Positions 24,715 through 34,050 are shown, numbered from the stretch's first letter. The stretch: DNA of 64,000 nucleotides from Pseudomonas sp. Fl4BN1 (GCF_009908285.1 NZ_JAAARM010000010.1:62001-126000); one strand, 5' to 3'. Notes: generated by a model not told the origin, from the sequence alone. Numbers and translations: made by a program.

Positions 24715-27120
24715 TTAGAAGTCCCAGCGGGTGGTGACCATGACGTTGCGCGGGTCGCCATAGTAGGCCGAGGTGTAGAAGCCGATATTGGTGTAGTACA
24801 CCTTGTCGAACAGGTTGTTGACGTTGAGGGTCGCCGACAGGTGTTCGCTGAGCTGGTAGCGGGCCATCAGGTCCACCAGCCAGTACGGGTCCTGGGTGAA
24901 CTCTTCGGAACGCCGCTTGCCGCTGTTGTAGAGCGTCTGCCAGCCAGCGCTCTGCCAGCGTGCGCCGCCGCCGAGGGTGAGTTTGTCCAGGTCGCCCTTG
25001 AGCTTGTAGCGGGTGTAGAAGCTGACCTGGTCTTGCGGCTCCCAGGTCGAGACCTTCTGGTTCTCGGCATCGCGGGCGATCTTGTGGGTGTAGCCGGCCT
25101 GCAACTGCCAGCCGGGGCTGAGTTCGCCGGAGATCTCTGCCTCATAGCCTTTGGTCTTGGTTTCGGTGCCTACATAGGCGCGGTCGTTGCCCGGAATCGA
25201 GTTGAACAGGGTGTCTGCCAGCGGCCGGTTTTTTTCATGCACTTCGAAATAGGCGAGGCTGGTATTCAGGCGGCCGTCGAAGAACTCGCCCTTGAGACCC
25301 AGCTCATAGTTCTTGCCTTCGTTGGGCTCCAGCATCTTGCCGGTCCGGTCCTCGTATTCGGTATGGGGCTGGAAGATCTCGGTATAGCTGGCATAGGTGG
25401 AGAAGTTGTCGTTGAGGTCGTACACCAGGCCGGCATAGGGGATCACCTTGCCGCTTGTCTGGCTGTCACGGGTACCGGTGACCTGGTAGTTGGCGAGCCG
25501 GGCGCCGAGCAACAGGTGCAGTTCATCCATCAGGCTGAAGCGCCCGGTGACGTATGAGCCGGTCTGGCGTGTGGTCAGGTCATTGATCTTGGTGGGTTGG
25601 TTCCACCGGGGTTCGATGGCTTCACCGTGCCATTGGTAGAAGTCGTAGGTGTTATCGAAAAAGGTGGGTCTGCCGTAATCCTTGCCCTTCCACTTGGCAA
25701 TGGACAGCGACTGGCCGACCACCAGTTGGTGCTCGCGGCCGAGCCATTCGAAGGGCCCCGAGGCGTAGACATCCAGGCTGTCGGCGGTGGTTTCGCCGGT
25801 GTACTTCTGCGCCCAGATCGAACTTTCGGTGGCGCTGTCCTGGGAAATGTAGCCCAGGGGCGAGTCGTAGCCGTTGATCTGATGGTTGTACTGGCCCTTG
25901 GTCACCCAGCCGTTGGCAAAGCTGTGTTCGAGGGTGGCGAAGGCGGTGCGGCTGTATTGGGCCCATGAGCTCCATTTCGGACCGTTGTTGAACGAGCGCG
26001 GCAGGTCCAGGCGATTGCCAACGGCATCGTAGACCGTGCGCGAGCCGGTCCAGCTGGAGCCTTTCGGGTCGCTGTCCTGGTAGTCGGCACCCAGGGTCAG
26101 CAGGGTGTCTTCGTCCAGGTCGACTTCGAGGATGCCGTAGTACACGCCGGTCTTGCGCGAGTAGTGATCGAGGAAGGACTTCTTGTCCTGATAGGCCGCC
26201 ACTGCCCGGCCGCGCACGTTGCCGGTTTCGGTCAAGGGTCCGCTGACGTCGATCTGTGTGCGGTAGTTGTCCCAGGTCCCGGCACCCAGTTCGATGTGGC
26301 CCTGGAAATCGGCGGTCGGCTTCTTGCGAATCAGGTTGATGGTGCCGCCAGCGCCACCGGCGCCGGTGAGCAGGCCGGTGGCGCCCTTGAGGACTTCGAC
26401 GCGGTCATAAATGGCCATGTCGGTCAGGGTCTGGCCTGCCGAGTACTGGGTGTCGCGCAGAGTCGGAATGCCATCGTATTGGAAGTTGACGATGGAGAAA
26501 CCGCGGGAGTAGTAGTTGGTGCGCTCGGAGTCATAGGTCGAGACGGTGATGCCCGGGGTGTGGCGCATCACGTCGTCGATGGCGTTCAGGCCGAAGTCGT
26601 CCATCACCTGGCGGGTCACCACCGAGATCGACTGCGGGGTTTCCCGGGGTGTCAGCACCAGGCGGGTGGCGGTGGCGATGGTGCCCGGCGTGTAGGAGCC
26701 GCTGCCTTCGGTGATGGTGCCCAACTGGTTGGCGCTGACCGTGGTCGCCCCTAGCTCGACCCGTTCGCTGCCGCTGGCCTGGACCACCCGATACCCCGCG
26801 CCCTCGGCCAGCGCTTGCAGGCCCAGGGGCGCCAGCAGCTGGTGCAGGCCTTCGCCAATGGCAAAGCGGCCGTTCAGGCCGTTGCTGCGCTTGCCAGCGC
26901 TGAGGCTGGCATCGACGGCGATCATGGTCGCGGATTGCTGGCCGAAGGCCCCCAGCACCTGGTCCAGGTTGCCCGGGGCGATGGCGTAGTCGCGTTGCTG
27001 GCTGTCGGTCACGGCGGCGCCGGCTTCGGCGGCCAGCAGCGGCAGGCTGGCGCTGGCGATCGACAGGCCGATGAGTAGCGAGCGCAGGGCCGCGGCAAGG
27101 GGCGTGAGGCGAGTGTGCAT
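24715..27120 (-). CDS. TonB-dependent siderophore receptor with signalling domain (FpvA/FhuE-like)
   Basis: An 801-residue receptor. Signal peptide 1-31. Residues about 45-114 form a secretin/TonB short N-terminal (STN) domain (DYAIAPGNLDQVLGAFG), the part that talks to a FecR anti-sigma factor. A plug follows (TPRETPQSISVVTRQVMDD) and then a barrel ending in Phe (VMVTTRWDF). It lies downstream of a FecI-type sigma factor and FecR on the same strand, so it is the output and the sensor of that cascade. From memory, this neighbourhood in P. protegens carries one of the heterologous ferripyoverdine receptors. The ligand cannot be read from the sequence. Confidence 0.9.
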   Translation of the reverse strand: MHTRLTPLAAALRSLLIGLSIASASLPLLAAEAGAAVTDSQQRDYAIAPGNLDQVLGAFGQQSATMIAVDASLSAGKRSNGLNGRFAIGEGLHQLLAPLGLQALAEGAGYRVVQASGSERVELGATTVSANQLGTITEGSGSYTPGTIATATRLVLTPRETPQSISVVTRQVMDDFGLNAIDDVMRHTPGITVSTYDSERTNYYSRGFSIVNFQYDGIPTLRDTQYSAGQTLTDMAIYDRVEVLKGATGLLTGAGGAGGTINLIRKKPTADFQGHIELGAGTWDNYRTQIDVSGPLTETGNVRGRAVAAYQDKKSFLDHYSRKTGVYYGILEVDLDEDTLLTLGADYQDSDPKGSSWTGSRTVYDAVGNRLDLPRSFNNGPKWSSWAQYSRTAFATLEHSFANGWVTKGQYNHQINGYDSPLGYISQDSATESSIWAQKYTGETTADSLDVYASGPFEWLGREHQLVVGQSLSIAKWKGKDYGRPTFFDNTYDFYQWHGEAIEPRWNQPTKINDLTTRQTGSYVTGRFSLMDELHLLLGARLANYQVTGTRDSQTSGKVIPYAGLVYDLNDNFSTYASYTEIFQPHTEYEDRTGKMLEPNEGKNYELGLKGEFFDGRLNTSLAYFEVHEKNRPLADTLFNSIPGNDRAYVGTETKTKGYEAEISGELSPGWQLQAGYTHKIARDAENQKVSTWEPQDQVSFYTRYKLKGDLDKLTLGGGARWQSAGWQTLYNSGKRRSEEFTQDPYWLVDLMARYQLSEHLSATLNVNNLFDKVYYTNIGFYTSAYYGDPRNVMVTTRWDF

Positions 27121-27237
27121 AGAGAAAGTCCGTGGGTTGGGAAGGGTTGGCGCTGAGCTGTTTTTCAGCTTCTTCCCTGGTCTTGATGCACGAGATTGAA
27201 AAAACTGCCGCCGGCCTGGAAAAAAAACCAGAAAAAC

Positions 27238-28215
27238 TCAGGCGGCTTCCACCGAGGTCCAGTAACCCATGACTCGGCGGACGCGAATCGGCAGGGTTCG
27301 GGCCAGCAAGTCGAGGCTGGCATCCGGCTGGTCCAGGGAGAACGAGCCAGAGACTCGCCACCCGGCGACCTCGCTGGCGCAGCGCAGCAGGCCCGGGCGA
27401 TAGCGGTCGAGCTCGGCGATCACCTCGCCCAGGGGCTGGCGTTCGGCGATCAGCAGGCCCTGGGTCCAGGCGCTGGCCGAGGCGGGCACTGCTGCCAGGG
27501 CGCCGATCCGCTGCTGGCGGATGTCCACTTGCTGGCCCGGGCTCAACGCAGGGCGCTCGGCGCTACTGAGTGAGCCGCTGCCGGCCAGCACCTGCACCCG
27601 GGTGCCGTGATTGCCCGGCAAGCCGACGCTAATGATCAGTTGCGACTGCGGCGCCAGAAGTATTCGCGCATCGGCGGTGACGATCCGCAGCGGTGCGGCG
27701 TTGCCCAGGGTCAACAGCAGGCGGCCACTGTTGAGCCGCAGTTGCAGGCCCTGGGGGCTGGCCTGCTGGTCGAGGCTGGTGCGGGTGTCCAGTTGCAGGC
27801 TGGCGCCGGTGGCCAGTTGCAGTTGCCGGCGCTCGCCGGTGGCGGTGTGGTAGTCGCTGAACAGCTGCGGCAACAGCCATCGCTCGCGCACGCTCCAACT
27901 GCTGGCGGCCACTACGCCGAGCCCGACGATGCCCTTGAGCAGGGTGCGCCGCCCGGGGTGGCTGCGGGCCTGCAGCAGCTGCCGGGCACGGTCCGCGGGC
28001 AGGCTGCGGGTGCTGTCGCGCAGGTTCTGGCCGATGCCGGCCAGGCGCTGCCAGGCCAGTTCATGCTGCGGGTCGGCCCGCCGCCAGGCCAGGCAGGCGG
28101 CCTGCTGCTCGGGGTTGCTGATGCCCGATTGCAGCAGCACCAGCCACTCCAGGGCCTGGTCCAGCACCCGCTGGTCCACGGCGCCCTGATCGTCCACCGG
28201 CTGAAAGGCGTTCAT
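27238..28215 (-). CDS. FecR-family anti-sigma regulator
   Basis: A 325-residue protein. N-terminal cytoplasmic DUF4880-like part (ALEWLVLLQSGISNP), one membrane segment near residues 86-102 (LLKGIVGLGVVAASSW), a periplasmic FecR domain (GERRQLQLATGASLQLDT), and a C-terminal STN-like part (GEVIAELDRYRPGLL). It should hold the adjacent sigma factor until the receptor's signalling domain reports ligand. The ATG at 28215 overlaps the sigma-factor stop (ATGA). In-frame codons further upstream lie inside the sigma gene and are rejected. Confidence 0.92.
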   Translation of the reverse strand: MNAFQPVDDQGAVDQRVLDQALEWLVLLQSGISNPEQQAACLAWRRADPQHELAWQRLAGIGQNLRDSTRSLPADRARQLLQARSHPGRRTLLKGIVGLGVVAASSWSVRERWLLPQLFSDYHTATGERRQLQLATGASLQLDTRTSLDQQASPQGLQLRLNSGRLLLTLGNAAPLRIVTADARILLAPQSQLIISVGLPGNHGTRVQVLAGSGSLSSAERPALSPGQQVDIRQQRIGALAAVPASASAWTQGLLIAERQPLGEVIAELDRYRPGLLRCASEVAGWRVSGSFSLDQPDASLDLLARTLPIRVRRVMGYWTSVEAA

Positions 28216-28721
28216 CCCGGGTACACCGCCGCGTAGCAATGACGGTAGGCCTTGAGCATGGCTTTCTGCACCACGTTGACCGAGAGCTGCAGGCGCTCGG
28301 CAATCTGCGGGTAAGTCAGGCCTTCGAGCTGGGACAGCAAAAACACCTCGTGCACCCGTGCGCCGAGGCCGTCCAGTACCTGGCCCACGGCGTCCAGGGC
28401 TTCGAGCACCAGCAGGCGGGTTTCCGGCGAGGGTTGGTGCTGTGGCTCCAACTGCGCCAGGGATTCCAGGTACGCCCGCTCCAGGGCCTGACGGCGGAAA
28501 TACTGTCCGCACAGGCGGCTGGCCACGGTATTGAGGTAGGCCCGGGGTTCGCGTAGCTGCGGCAATTGTTCGCTGCGCAGGATGCGCAGGAAAGTGTCCT
28601 GCGCCAGGTCCATGGCCTGGTCCTGGTTGCCGAGCTTGCGCCGCAGCAGTTGCACCACCCAGTTGTGATGCTGGGCGTAGAGCTCGCCTACGGCGTGCTG
28701 TAGCGAAGAGTTGGGCACCAT
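28212..28721 (-). CDS. FecI-type iron-starvation ECF sigma factor
   Basis: A 169-residue ECF sigma factor with region 2 (LYAQHHNWVVQLLRRKLGN, then AMDLAQDTFLRIL) and region 4 (LEGLTYPQIAERLQLSVN). The start chosen is the ATG at 28721, which gives the usual FecI length. An in-frame ATG at 28778 overlaps the Fur-box-like site and would leave no room for a promoter. First gene of the sigma-FecR-receptor set on the minus strand. Confidence 0.9.
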   Translation of the reverse strand: MVPNSSLQHAVGELYAQHHNWVVQLLRRKLGNQDQAMDLAQDTFLRILRSEQLPQLREPRAYLNTVASRLCGQYFRRQALERAYLESLAQLEPQHQPSPETRLLVLEALDAVGQVLDGLGARVHEVFLLSQLEGLTYPQIAERLQLSVNVVQKAMLKAYRHCYAAVYPG

Positions 28722-28760
28722 CGATGAGGGTTCCGGAGACGAGGTGGGCGAGAAAACGTT

Positions 28761-28780
28761 TATGGTAATGCTTCTCATTA
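28761..28780. promoter_or_regulatory. Fur-box-like site upstream of the ECF sigma gene
   Basis: On the minus strand TAATGAGAAGCATTACC is a good match to Pseudomonas Fur boxes. It lies about 40 bp before the preferred start of the sigma gene, so iron would repress the whole cascade. Confidence 0.7.
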
Positions 28781-28868
28781 GTGGGTGCTTGGGTTTTTAT
28801 CGCTGCCGGTCAGGGCTTGCACTTCCCGCAGGTCAGGGCCTGAGCGCATCGGGCTTGTCGGTTAAATG

Positions 28869-28883
28869 GTTGTAAGCTACAAC
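28869..28883. promoter_or_regulatory. Inverted repeat, candidate operator of the MarR-GNAT gene
   Basis: GTTGTA-agc-TACAAC is a perfect 6-bp inverted repeat, 29 bp before the start of the MarR-GNAT gene, in the position expected for autoregulation by a MarR-type protein. Confidence 0.5.
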
Positions 28884-28911
28884 TAAATACCCACTGTGCG
28901 AGGTCACCCCG

Positions 28912-29874
28912 ATGTCGAACCCATTCGTTGGCCTTGTTCCACAGTTGCGCCAGGCTTCGCGGCAGATGGTCCGTGAGCTGGGCTTCCTGCAGAACACCCT
29001 GGCCGCCACCGACTACCCGCCCTCAGCGGTGCATGCGCTGCTGGAGATCGGCCAGGGCAATGCCTTGACCGCCAGCGATCTGGTGCTGCTGCTGGGGCTG
29101 GAAAAATCCAGCGTCAGCCGTCTGGTGCGCAAACTGCTGAAGGCCGGCGAGATCAGCGAACAGGCCGATGCGCAGGATGCCCGCTCGAAGCGCCTGCAAC
29201 TCACCGCTCAGGGGGCCCAGACCCTGGGCGGCATCGACCGTTTCGCCCAGGCCCAGGTGGCCGCGGCCCTGGCGCAGCTGAGCGGGCAACAGCAGCGGGG
29301 TGCCGCGACGGGCATCGCCGACTACGCCCGGGCACTGCGTGCCGTGCGCCTGGGCGAGGTGCTCGAACCGCCCGAGCCGCCCGAGTGCTGGTCCATCGCC
29401 TGTGGCTACCGGCCCGGAGTGATTGGCCGTATTGCCGAGATGCACGCCAGCTACTACGCCGCCCGGGCCGGTTTCGGGCAGCCCTTCGAGAGCCTGGTGG
29501 CCGCGGACATGGCTGAGCTGATGGGGCGTTTGCACAACCCGCGCAACCAGGTCTGGGTGGCGCTGCGGGGCGAGCGGATTGTCGGCTCCATCGCTATTGA
29601 TGGGGAGGGCGCGGGCGGCGAGGCGATCCTGCGTTGCTTCATCCTCGATGATTCGGCGCGCGGTCAGGGGTTGGGCCGGCGGCTGCTGGTCGAGGCCCTG
29701 GACTTCTGTGACCAGTGGGGTTTTGCGGCCACCCGCTTGTGGACGTTCAAGGGCCTGGATGCGGCGCGCACGCTGTATGAGCAACACGGCTTTGAACGGG
29801 TGCAGGAGCAACCGGGCGAGCAGTGGGGCGTGGCGGTGACCGAACAGTGTTTTGTGCGGGCCGGCGCAGCTTGA
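28912..29874 (+). CDS. MarR-type regulator fused to a GNAT acetyltransferase
   Basis: A 320-residue two-domain protein. Residues about 30-135 form a winged helix of the MarR type (LGLEKSSVSRLVRKLLKAGE, then DARSKRLQLTAQG). Residues about 155-315 form a GNAT domain with the acetyl-CoA loop as RGQGLGRRLLVEAL. Such bifunctional proteins are common in Pseudomonas, mostly without known targets. It stands alone on the plus strand, divergent from the ECF sigma gene, with a short palindrome close upstream. Confidence 0.88.
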   Translation: MSNPFVGLVPQLRQASRQMVRELGFLQNTLAATDYPPSAVHALLEIGQGNALTASDLVLLLGLEKSSVSRLVRKLLKAGEISEQADAQDARSKRLQLTAQGAQTLGGIDRFAQAQVAAALAQLSGQQQRGAATGIADYARALRAVRLGEVLEPPEPPECWSIACGYRPGVIGRIAEMHASYYAARAGFGQPFESLVAADMAELMGRLHNPRNQVWVALRGERIVGSIAIDGEGAGGEAILRCFILDDSARGQGLGRRLLVEALDFCDQWGFAATRLWTFKGLDAARTLYEQHGFERVQEQPGEQWGVAVTEQCFVRAGAA

Positions 29875-30030
29875 TCGTGGCGGCTGGCCGGGGGCTTGGT
29901 TGAACTCACGGGTTGGCGCCCCGGCGGCGGCAACAGAGAATCGGCATCGGTGTTAGGGTGAGCCCCCTGGTAGGGTCGGCGCTCTGGGCGGCGGCCCGAA
30001 GAAGATTTTTGAACCCTGGAGAAGCATCCC

Positions 30031-31038
30031 ATGCAAGCCATCAAGCTCAGCCTTCCGGCATCCCTGGACAACCTCAATGCCGTGACGCTGGCGGACCCTG
30101 GCCAGCCCGGCGCCGGGCAGATCCGTGTGCGCATCCATGCCTGCTCCCTGAACTTCCACGACTACGCGGTGGTGACCGGCGCGCTGCCGACCGCCGACGG
30201 GCGGATTCCCATGGCCGACGGTGCCGGGGTGGTGGAAGCGGTGGGCGAGGGCGTCAGCGAGTTCAAGGTCGGCGATGCCGTGGTGTCCTGCTTCTTCCCC
30301 CATTGGCACGATGGCGCCCCGGCGATTGCCGATTTCAGCACCACCCCAGGTGATGGGGTCGACGGTTACGCCTGTGAAGTGGTGATCCAGCCCAGCCACT
30401 GGTTCACCCACGCGCCCAAGGGCTACAGCCATGCCGAAGCGGCGACCCTGACCACCGCCGGCCTGACCGCCTGGCGCGCACTGGTGGTGGACGGCGCGCT
30501 CAAGGCCGGGGAAACCGTGCTGGTGCTGGGCACCGGTGGGGTGTCGATGTTCGCCCTGCAACTGGCCAAGGCCATGGGCGCCACGGTGATTGCCACGTCC
30601 TCATCGGACGCCAAACTGGCCAAGGTCCGCGAGCTGGGGGCCGACCACACCATCAATTACCGCACCCACCCGGAGTGGGGCGCTGAAGTGCTCAAGCTGA
30701 CCGGCGGCCGCGGCGTCGATCATGTGGTGGAAGTCGGTGGCCCAGGCACCTTGCCGCAGTCCATCAATGCCTGCCGCATCGGCGGGCATATCGCCCTGAT
30801 CGGCGTGCTCACCGGCTGGGCCGGACCGGTGCCGACGGCAGCGCTGATGGCCAAGCAACAGCGTCTGCAGGGTCTGATTGTCGGCAGCCGCCAGCAGCAG
30901 ATCGAGATGGTCCGGGGCCTGGAAGCCACCGGTATCAAACCGATCATCGACAGCACTTTCGCCCTGGCGGATATCGCCAAGGCCTTCGCCCATGAAGCCT
31001 CGGGTGCACACCTGGGAAAAATCTGCCTGAGCCTCTGA
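30031..31038 (+). CDS. Zinc-independent MDR alcohol dehydrogenase / quinone oxidoreductase
   Basis: A 335-residue medium-chain dehydrogenase/reductase. The GroES-like half carries NFHDYAVVTG where zinc enzymes have a Cys ligand, and no GHE zinc motif is present, so it is a zinc-independent (quinone-oxidoreductase-like) member. The nucleotide-binding motif GTGGVSMFALQLAKAMGA lies near residues 167-184. CCTGGAGAAG precedes the ATG. It is transcribed alone, and a 7-bp-stem hairpin follows the stop. The substrate is unknown. Confidence 0.85.
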   Translation: MQAIKLSLPASLDNLNAVTLADPGQPGAGQIRVRIHACSLNFHDYAVVTGALPTADGRIPMADGAGVVEAVGEGVSEFKVGDAVVSCFFPHWHDGAPAIADFSTTPGDGVDGYACEVVIQPSHWFTHAPKGYSHAEAATLTTAGLTAWRALVVDGALKAGETVLVLGTGGVSMFALQLAKAMGATVIATSSSDAKLAKVRELGADHTINYRTHPEWGAEVLKLTGGRGVDHVVEVGGPGTLPQSINACRIGGHIALIGVLTGWAGPVPTAALMAKQQRLQGLIVGSRQQQIEMVRGLEATGIKPIIDSTFALADIAKAFAHEASGAHLGKICLSL

Positions 31039-31059
31039 GGCGTTGACCGCGGCAACGCC
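31039..31059 (+). terminator. Hairpin after the MDR gene
   Basis: GGCGTTG-7 nt-CAACGCC begins immediately after the stop codon. There is no T-run, so termination strength is uncertain. Confidence 0.4.
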
Positions 31060-31124
31060 CGGGTGGGGCCGGGGGTTGCCGCAGCCCCAGGCAAGGTCGC
31101 GCGAGCCGGCGTTGCCGCCCCGGC

Positions 31125-32342
31125 TCAATGCGCCGGTTTGAGTTGCGCAGCAGCGTCGGCGCGGGCGATGACGGTGAGGATCGACAGCGCGGCGATGACC
31201 AGGCCAGGGGAGGTGGCCAGCAGGACGCCAGCGGTGCCGGCGCCGGCGGCGAGGATCTGCCCGGCGGCCAGGGGGCCGGCAACCGAGCCCAGGCGGCCGA
31301 TGGCCACAGCTGCGCCAACGCCGGTGGCACGCACCGCGGTCGGGTAGGAGGGCGGTGCCAGGGCGTAGAGCACCAATTGTGCGGCCATCACGAACAGCCC
31401 CGCAGCAAACCCGGCCACGGCCATAGGCACAATGCCCACCGACAACCCAACCCCGGCCAGCGCCGCCAGCAACCCGGCGTACACAAACAGCACCACCTTG
31501 AGCCCGTTGCAGCGGTCCAGCAGCAGGCCGCCGAGCAACGAACCGAGGGCGCCGCCGATGTTGAACAGCATCTGCACCAGCCCCGCCTGGGGTTTGCTGA
31601 AGCCTTGTTCGAGCAGCAGCGACGGCAGCCAGTTGAGCAGCATGTACATCACGGTCAGGGTGAAGAAGTAACTCAGCCACAAGGCCAGGGTGGTGCGTGC
31701 GCGACCTTCGCCGAACAGCGCCTGGGCCGTGGAAGCTCGGCTGTGGCTGGCACTGGCGGTGTGTTGGCGAAAGGCACTGGATTCGGGCAGCAACCAGGCC
31801 ATCAGCGGTACCACCAGCAACGGCGCCAGGCCGCCGATGATGAAGGTGGTCTGCCAATGTTCACTGGAGAACATCGCCACCACGGCCGCCAGCGCGCCGC
31901 CCAGGGGCACGCCGCAATACATGATGCTGATGGCCGTGCCACGGCGACGCTCGCTCACCGCTTCGGCGCACAGGGCGATCAGGTTGGGCAGCGCCGCGCC
32001 AAGGCCGAGGCCGGTCATGAAGCGCACCAGCAGCAGGCTCGAATAGCCCTCGACATACGCCGTGCACAGCGAGAACAGGCCGAACAGCAGCACCGCGCCG
32101 AGCAGAATTTTCTTGCGCCCGATACGGTCGGCGACCCAGCCGCCGAAGAACGCCCCGGGCAGCAGGCCGATGATCCCGGCGCTGAACACCCAACCCATCA
32201 TCTTCGGGTCCAGGGCAAAGCTCTGGCGCAACCCGGCGGCGGCGGTGCCGGCCGCTTGCAGATCGAACCCCTCGATCAGCGCAACGATAAAGCACAAAGC
32301 AATGGTCAGCGTCGAGCGACGCGATGGACTGTCCATGGGCAA
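31125..32342 (-). CDS. MFS aromatic-acid:H+ symporter (AAHS family)
   Basis: A 405-residue twelve-helix transporter. The N-terminal ALCFIVALIEGFDLQAAG has the GFD motif of the aromatic-acid symporter family, and the loop 2-3 motif GGWVADRIGRKK is present. It resembles 3-hydroxyphenylpropionate/4-hydroxybenzoate carriers. It is divergent from an OprD porin and next to the ferulate genes, so uptake of a hydroxycinnamate or related acid is a fair inference. A TTGTTGTT stretch at 32349-32356 (AACAACAA on the coding strand) lies directly upstream of the start and fits a Crc/Hfq target. Confidence 0.87.
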   Translation of the reverse strand: MPMDSPSRRSTLTIALCFIVALIEGFDLQAAGTAAAGLRQSFALDPKMMGWVFSAGIIGLLPGAFFGGWVADRIGRKKILLGAVLLFGLFSLCTAYVEGYSSLLLVRFMTGLGLGAALPNLIALCAEAVSERRRGTAISIMYCGVPLGGALAAVVAMFSSEHWQTTFIIGGLAPLLVVPLMAWLLPESSAFRQHTASASHSRASTAQALFGEGRARTTLALWLSYFFTLTVMYMLLNWLPSLLLEQGFSKPQAGLVQMLFNIGGALGSLLGGLLLDRCNGLKVVLFVYAGLLAALAGVGLSVGIVPMAVAGFAAGLFVMAAQLVLYALAPPSYPTAVRATGVGAAVAIGRLGSVAGPLAAGQILAAGAGTAGVLLATSPGLVIAALSILTVIARADAAAQLKPAH

Positions 32343-32668
32343 ACCTCATTGTTGTTTTTGTTGTGGTGGCCAGTCAGGCGTCGACACGGAATGCGCCGGA
32401 GCCGCTGGCTGACAATTAAGATAACAAAGATAACTAAAAAATGAATAGCGCCTTAATTTCATCCAAAAAATTCAGATAAACCTATATTAATCAGGTTGTT
32501 AACCTATCAATCCAAATACAACTAAAAAATAGATAATATTATTAATGTTCGATTATCGGACATTTGCGGTTGACGGAAGGCTTTGGCTGTTTCCATTCTC
32601 TGTCCGCGACGTCGGCTGCAAGGCCCTCGCTCGACACCTAAAACAACAACAAAAAATGGACATCGAAC
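32343..32668. other. AT-rich divergent control region between MFS transporter and OprD porin
   Basis: No gene is visible. About 32410-32570 is far more A/T-rich than the surroundings. It contains AACCT (32479-32483), AGGTT (32493-32497) and AACCT (32501-32505), the last two forming an inverted repeat with a 3-bp centre, and the palindrome ATAATATTAT. AACAACAA at 32642-32649 lies just before the porin start. Confidence 0.6.
32493..32505. promoter_or_regulatory. Inverted repeat AGGTT-GTT-AACCT, candidate operator
   Basis: A perfect 5-bp inverted repeat in the AT-rich region between divergent transporter and porin genes, with a further AACCT 9 bp away. The binding protein is unknown; the nearby MarR regulator is one candidate. 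Confidence 0.35.
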
Positions 32669-33991
32669 ATGCCAGATCTCCCATCCAACGCCGTTGCGGC
32701 TGCGTCAGCTTCCTGTGCGTCCAGTCTTCATTCGGGCCTGGCCCTGGCCTTGCTGGGCTTGAGCGTGTTGCCCGGCCAACTCTGGGCGGCGGGTTTTATC
32801 GACGACAGCCACGGCACCTTGACCCTGCGCAACTACTACATGAATCGCGACTACCAGGACGACGGGGCGAAGACGGCCGCACGGGAATGGGCCCAGGGTT
32901 TCATCATGAACATGGAGTCGGGCTTCACCGCGGGCACCGTCGGCTTTGGCCTGGATGTGCGCGGGCTGCTGGGGGTCAAGCTCGACTCCTCGCCGGACCG
33001 CAGCGGCACCGAGCTGCTGCCGGTGTCGGCCAGCGACAAGCGCGCCGCGGATCAATACTCGCGGCTGGCACCCACCGCCAAACTGCGGTTTGCCCAGACC
33101 ACGGTGAAGACCGGCGATGTTTCGATCTTCCTGCCGTTCGCCTTTGCCAGCCCGTCGCGCCTGCTGCCGCAGACGTTTCGCGGCACCACCCTGAGCTCCA
33201 AGGACATCGACGGCCTGACCCTCAACACCGGCTATATCGACCGCATCAACAAGCGCGACTCCAGCGACTATCAGGCGATGACCATTGCCTCGCCCAACCG
33301 GCGTTTCAATGCCACTGCCAGCACTTCGCACCTGGCGTACCTGGGGGGCGATTACCAGGTCAACAAGGACCTCAGCCTGCGGGCCTATCACGCGCAAGTG
33401 GCTGACCTCTACCAGCAGGACACCCTGGCCCTGTTGCACAACCTGCCCCTGGGCGACGGTGTGCTGAGCAGCGACCTGCGCAGCTTTTTCAGCCGTGAAG
33501 ACGGCAGTGCCAAGGCCGGCAAGGTCGACAACCGCAACCTCTCGGCGCTGTTTGGCTACAAGTTCGGCGGGCACCGGGTCAGCCTGGGCTACATGCACGC
33601 CAGTGGCGACACGGCCACGCCCTACCTCTCCGGCACCGAGTTGATGGGCATGAGCGAGCTGACCATGAGTTCGGACTTTCTCAACGCCAAGGAGCGCACC
33701 TGGCAAGCCATCTACGACTATGACTTTGCCGCATCCGGGGTGCCCGGGCTCAAGAGTCGCCTGCGCTATGTGCGCGGCGACCATATCGAACTGGCGGCCT
33801 TCAATGCCCAGGACCGCAAGGAGCGCGAGTTCCAGATGGAGTTGGGCTATGTGATCCAGAGTGGCCCACTGAAGGATGTCGGGCTGATCGCGCGCAAGTC
33901 GATCTACCGCAATGACTTCCCCACTGGCGCGGCGTTTCGCGATGAAAACCAGACCCGTTTCCTGGTGGTCTACAGCGTGCCGATCTGGTGA
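32669..33991 (+). CDS. OprD-family outer-membrane porin
   Basis: A 440-residue OprD/OccD-OccK porin for small organic acids. Signal peptide about 1-41 (ending GQLWAA), then the family opening GFIDDSHGTLTLRNYYMNRD and the typical EWAQGFIMNMESGFTAG. The C-terminus is aromatic (YSVPIW). It lies divergent to an aromatic-acid MFS carrier and upstream of the ferulate genes, so the pair probably moves a phenylpropenoid or related acid across both membranes. The ATG at 32669 has no evident Shine-Dalgarno, but a stop at 32639 and the signal peptide leave no other good choice. Confidence 0.9.
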   Translation: MPDLPSNAVAAASASCASSLHSGLALALLGLSVLPGQLWAAGFIDDSHGTLTLRNYYMNRDYQDDGAKTAAREWAQGFIMNMESGFTAGTVGFGLDVRGLLGVKLDSSPDRSGTELLPVSASDKRAADQYSRLAPTAKLRFAQTTVKTGDVSIFLPFAFASPSRLLPQTFRGTTLSSKDIDGLTLNTGYIDRINKRDSSDYQAMTIASPNRRFNATASTSHLAYLGGDYQVNKDLSLRAYHAQVADLYQQDTLALLHNLPLGDGVLSSDLRSFFSREDGSAKAGKVDNRNLSALFGYKFGGHRVSLGYMHASGDTATPYLSGTELMGMSELTMSSDFLNAKERTWQAIYDYDFAASGVPGLKSRLRYVRGDHIELAAFNAQDRKEREFQMELGYVIQSGPLKDVGLIARKSIYRNDFPTGAAFRDENQTRFLVVYSVPIW

Positions 33992-34014
33992 TCCTGCGAG
34001 TGCGTTGAAACCGG

Positions 34015-34043
34015 CGCCGGCCGTTCCCTGGGAGCGGCCGGCG
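34015..34043. terminator. Strong hairpin between convergent porin and MarR genes
   Basis: CGCCGGCCG and CGGCCGGCG form a perfect 9-bp stem with an 11-nt loop, between two genes that converge, so it can serve both. Confidence 0.65.
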
Positions 34044-34050
34044 TCTTGCG

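Noticed and set aside
28722..28778. Longer N-terminus for the ECF sigma factor from the ATG at 28778
   Set aside because: It would start inside the Fur-box-like site and add residues not seen in FecI-type factors.
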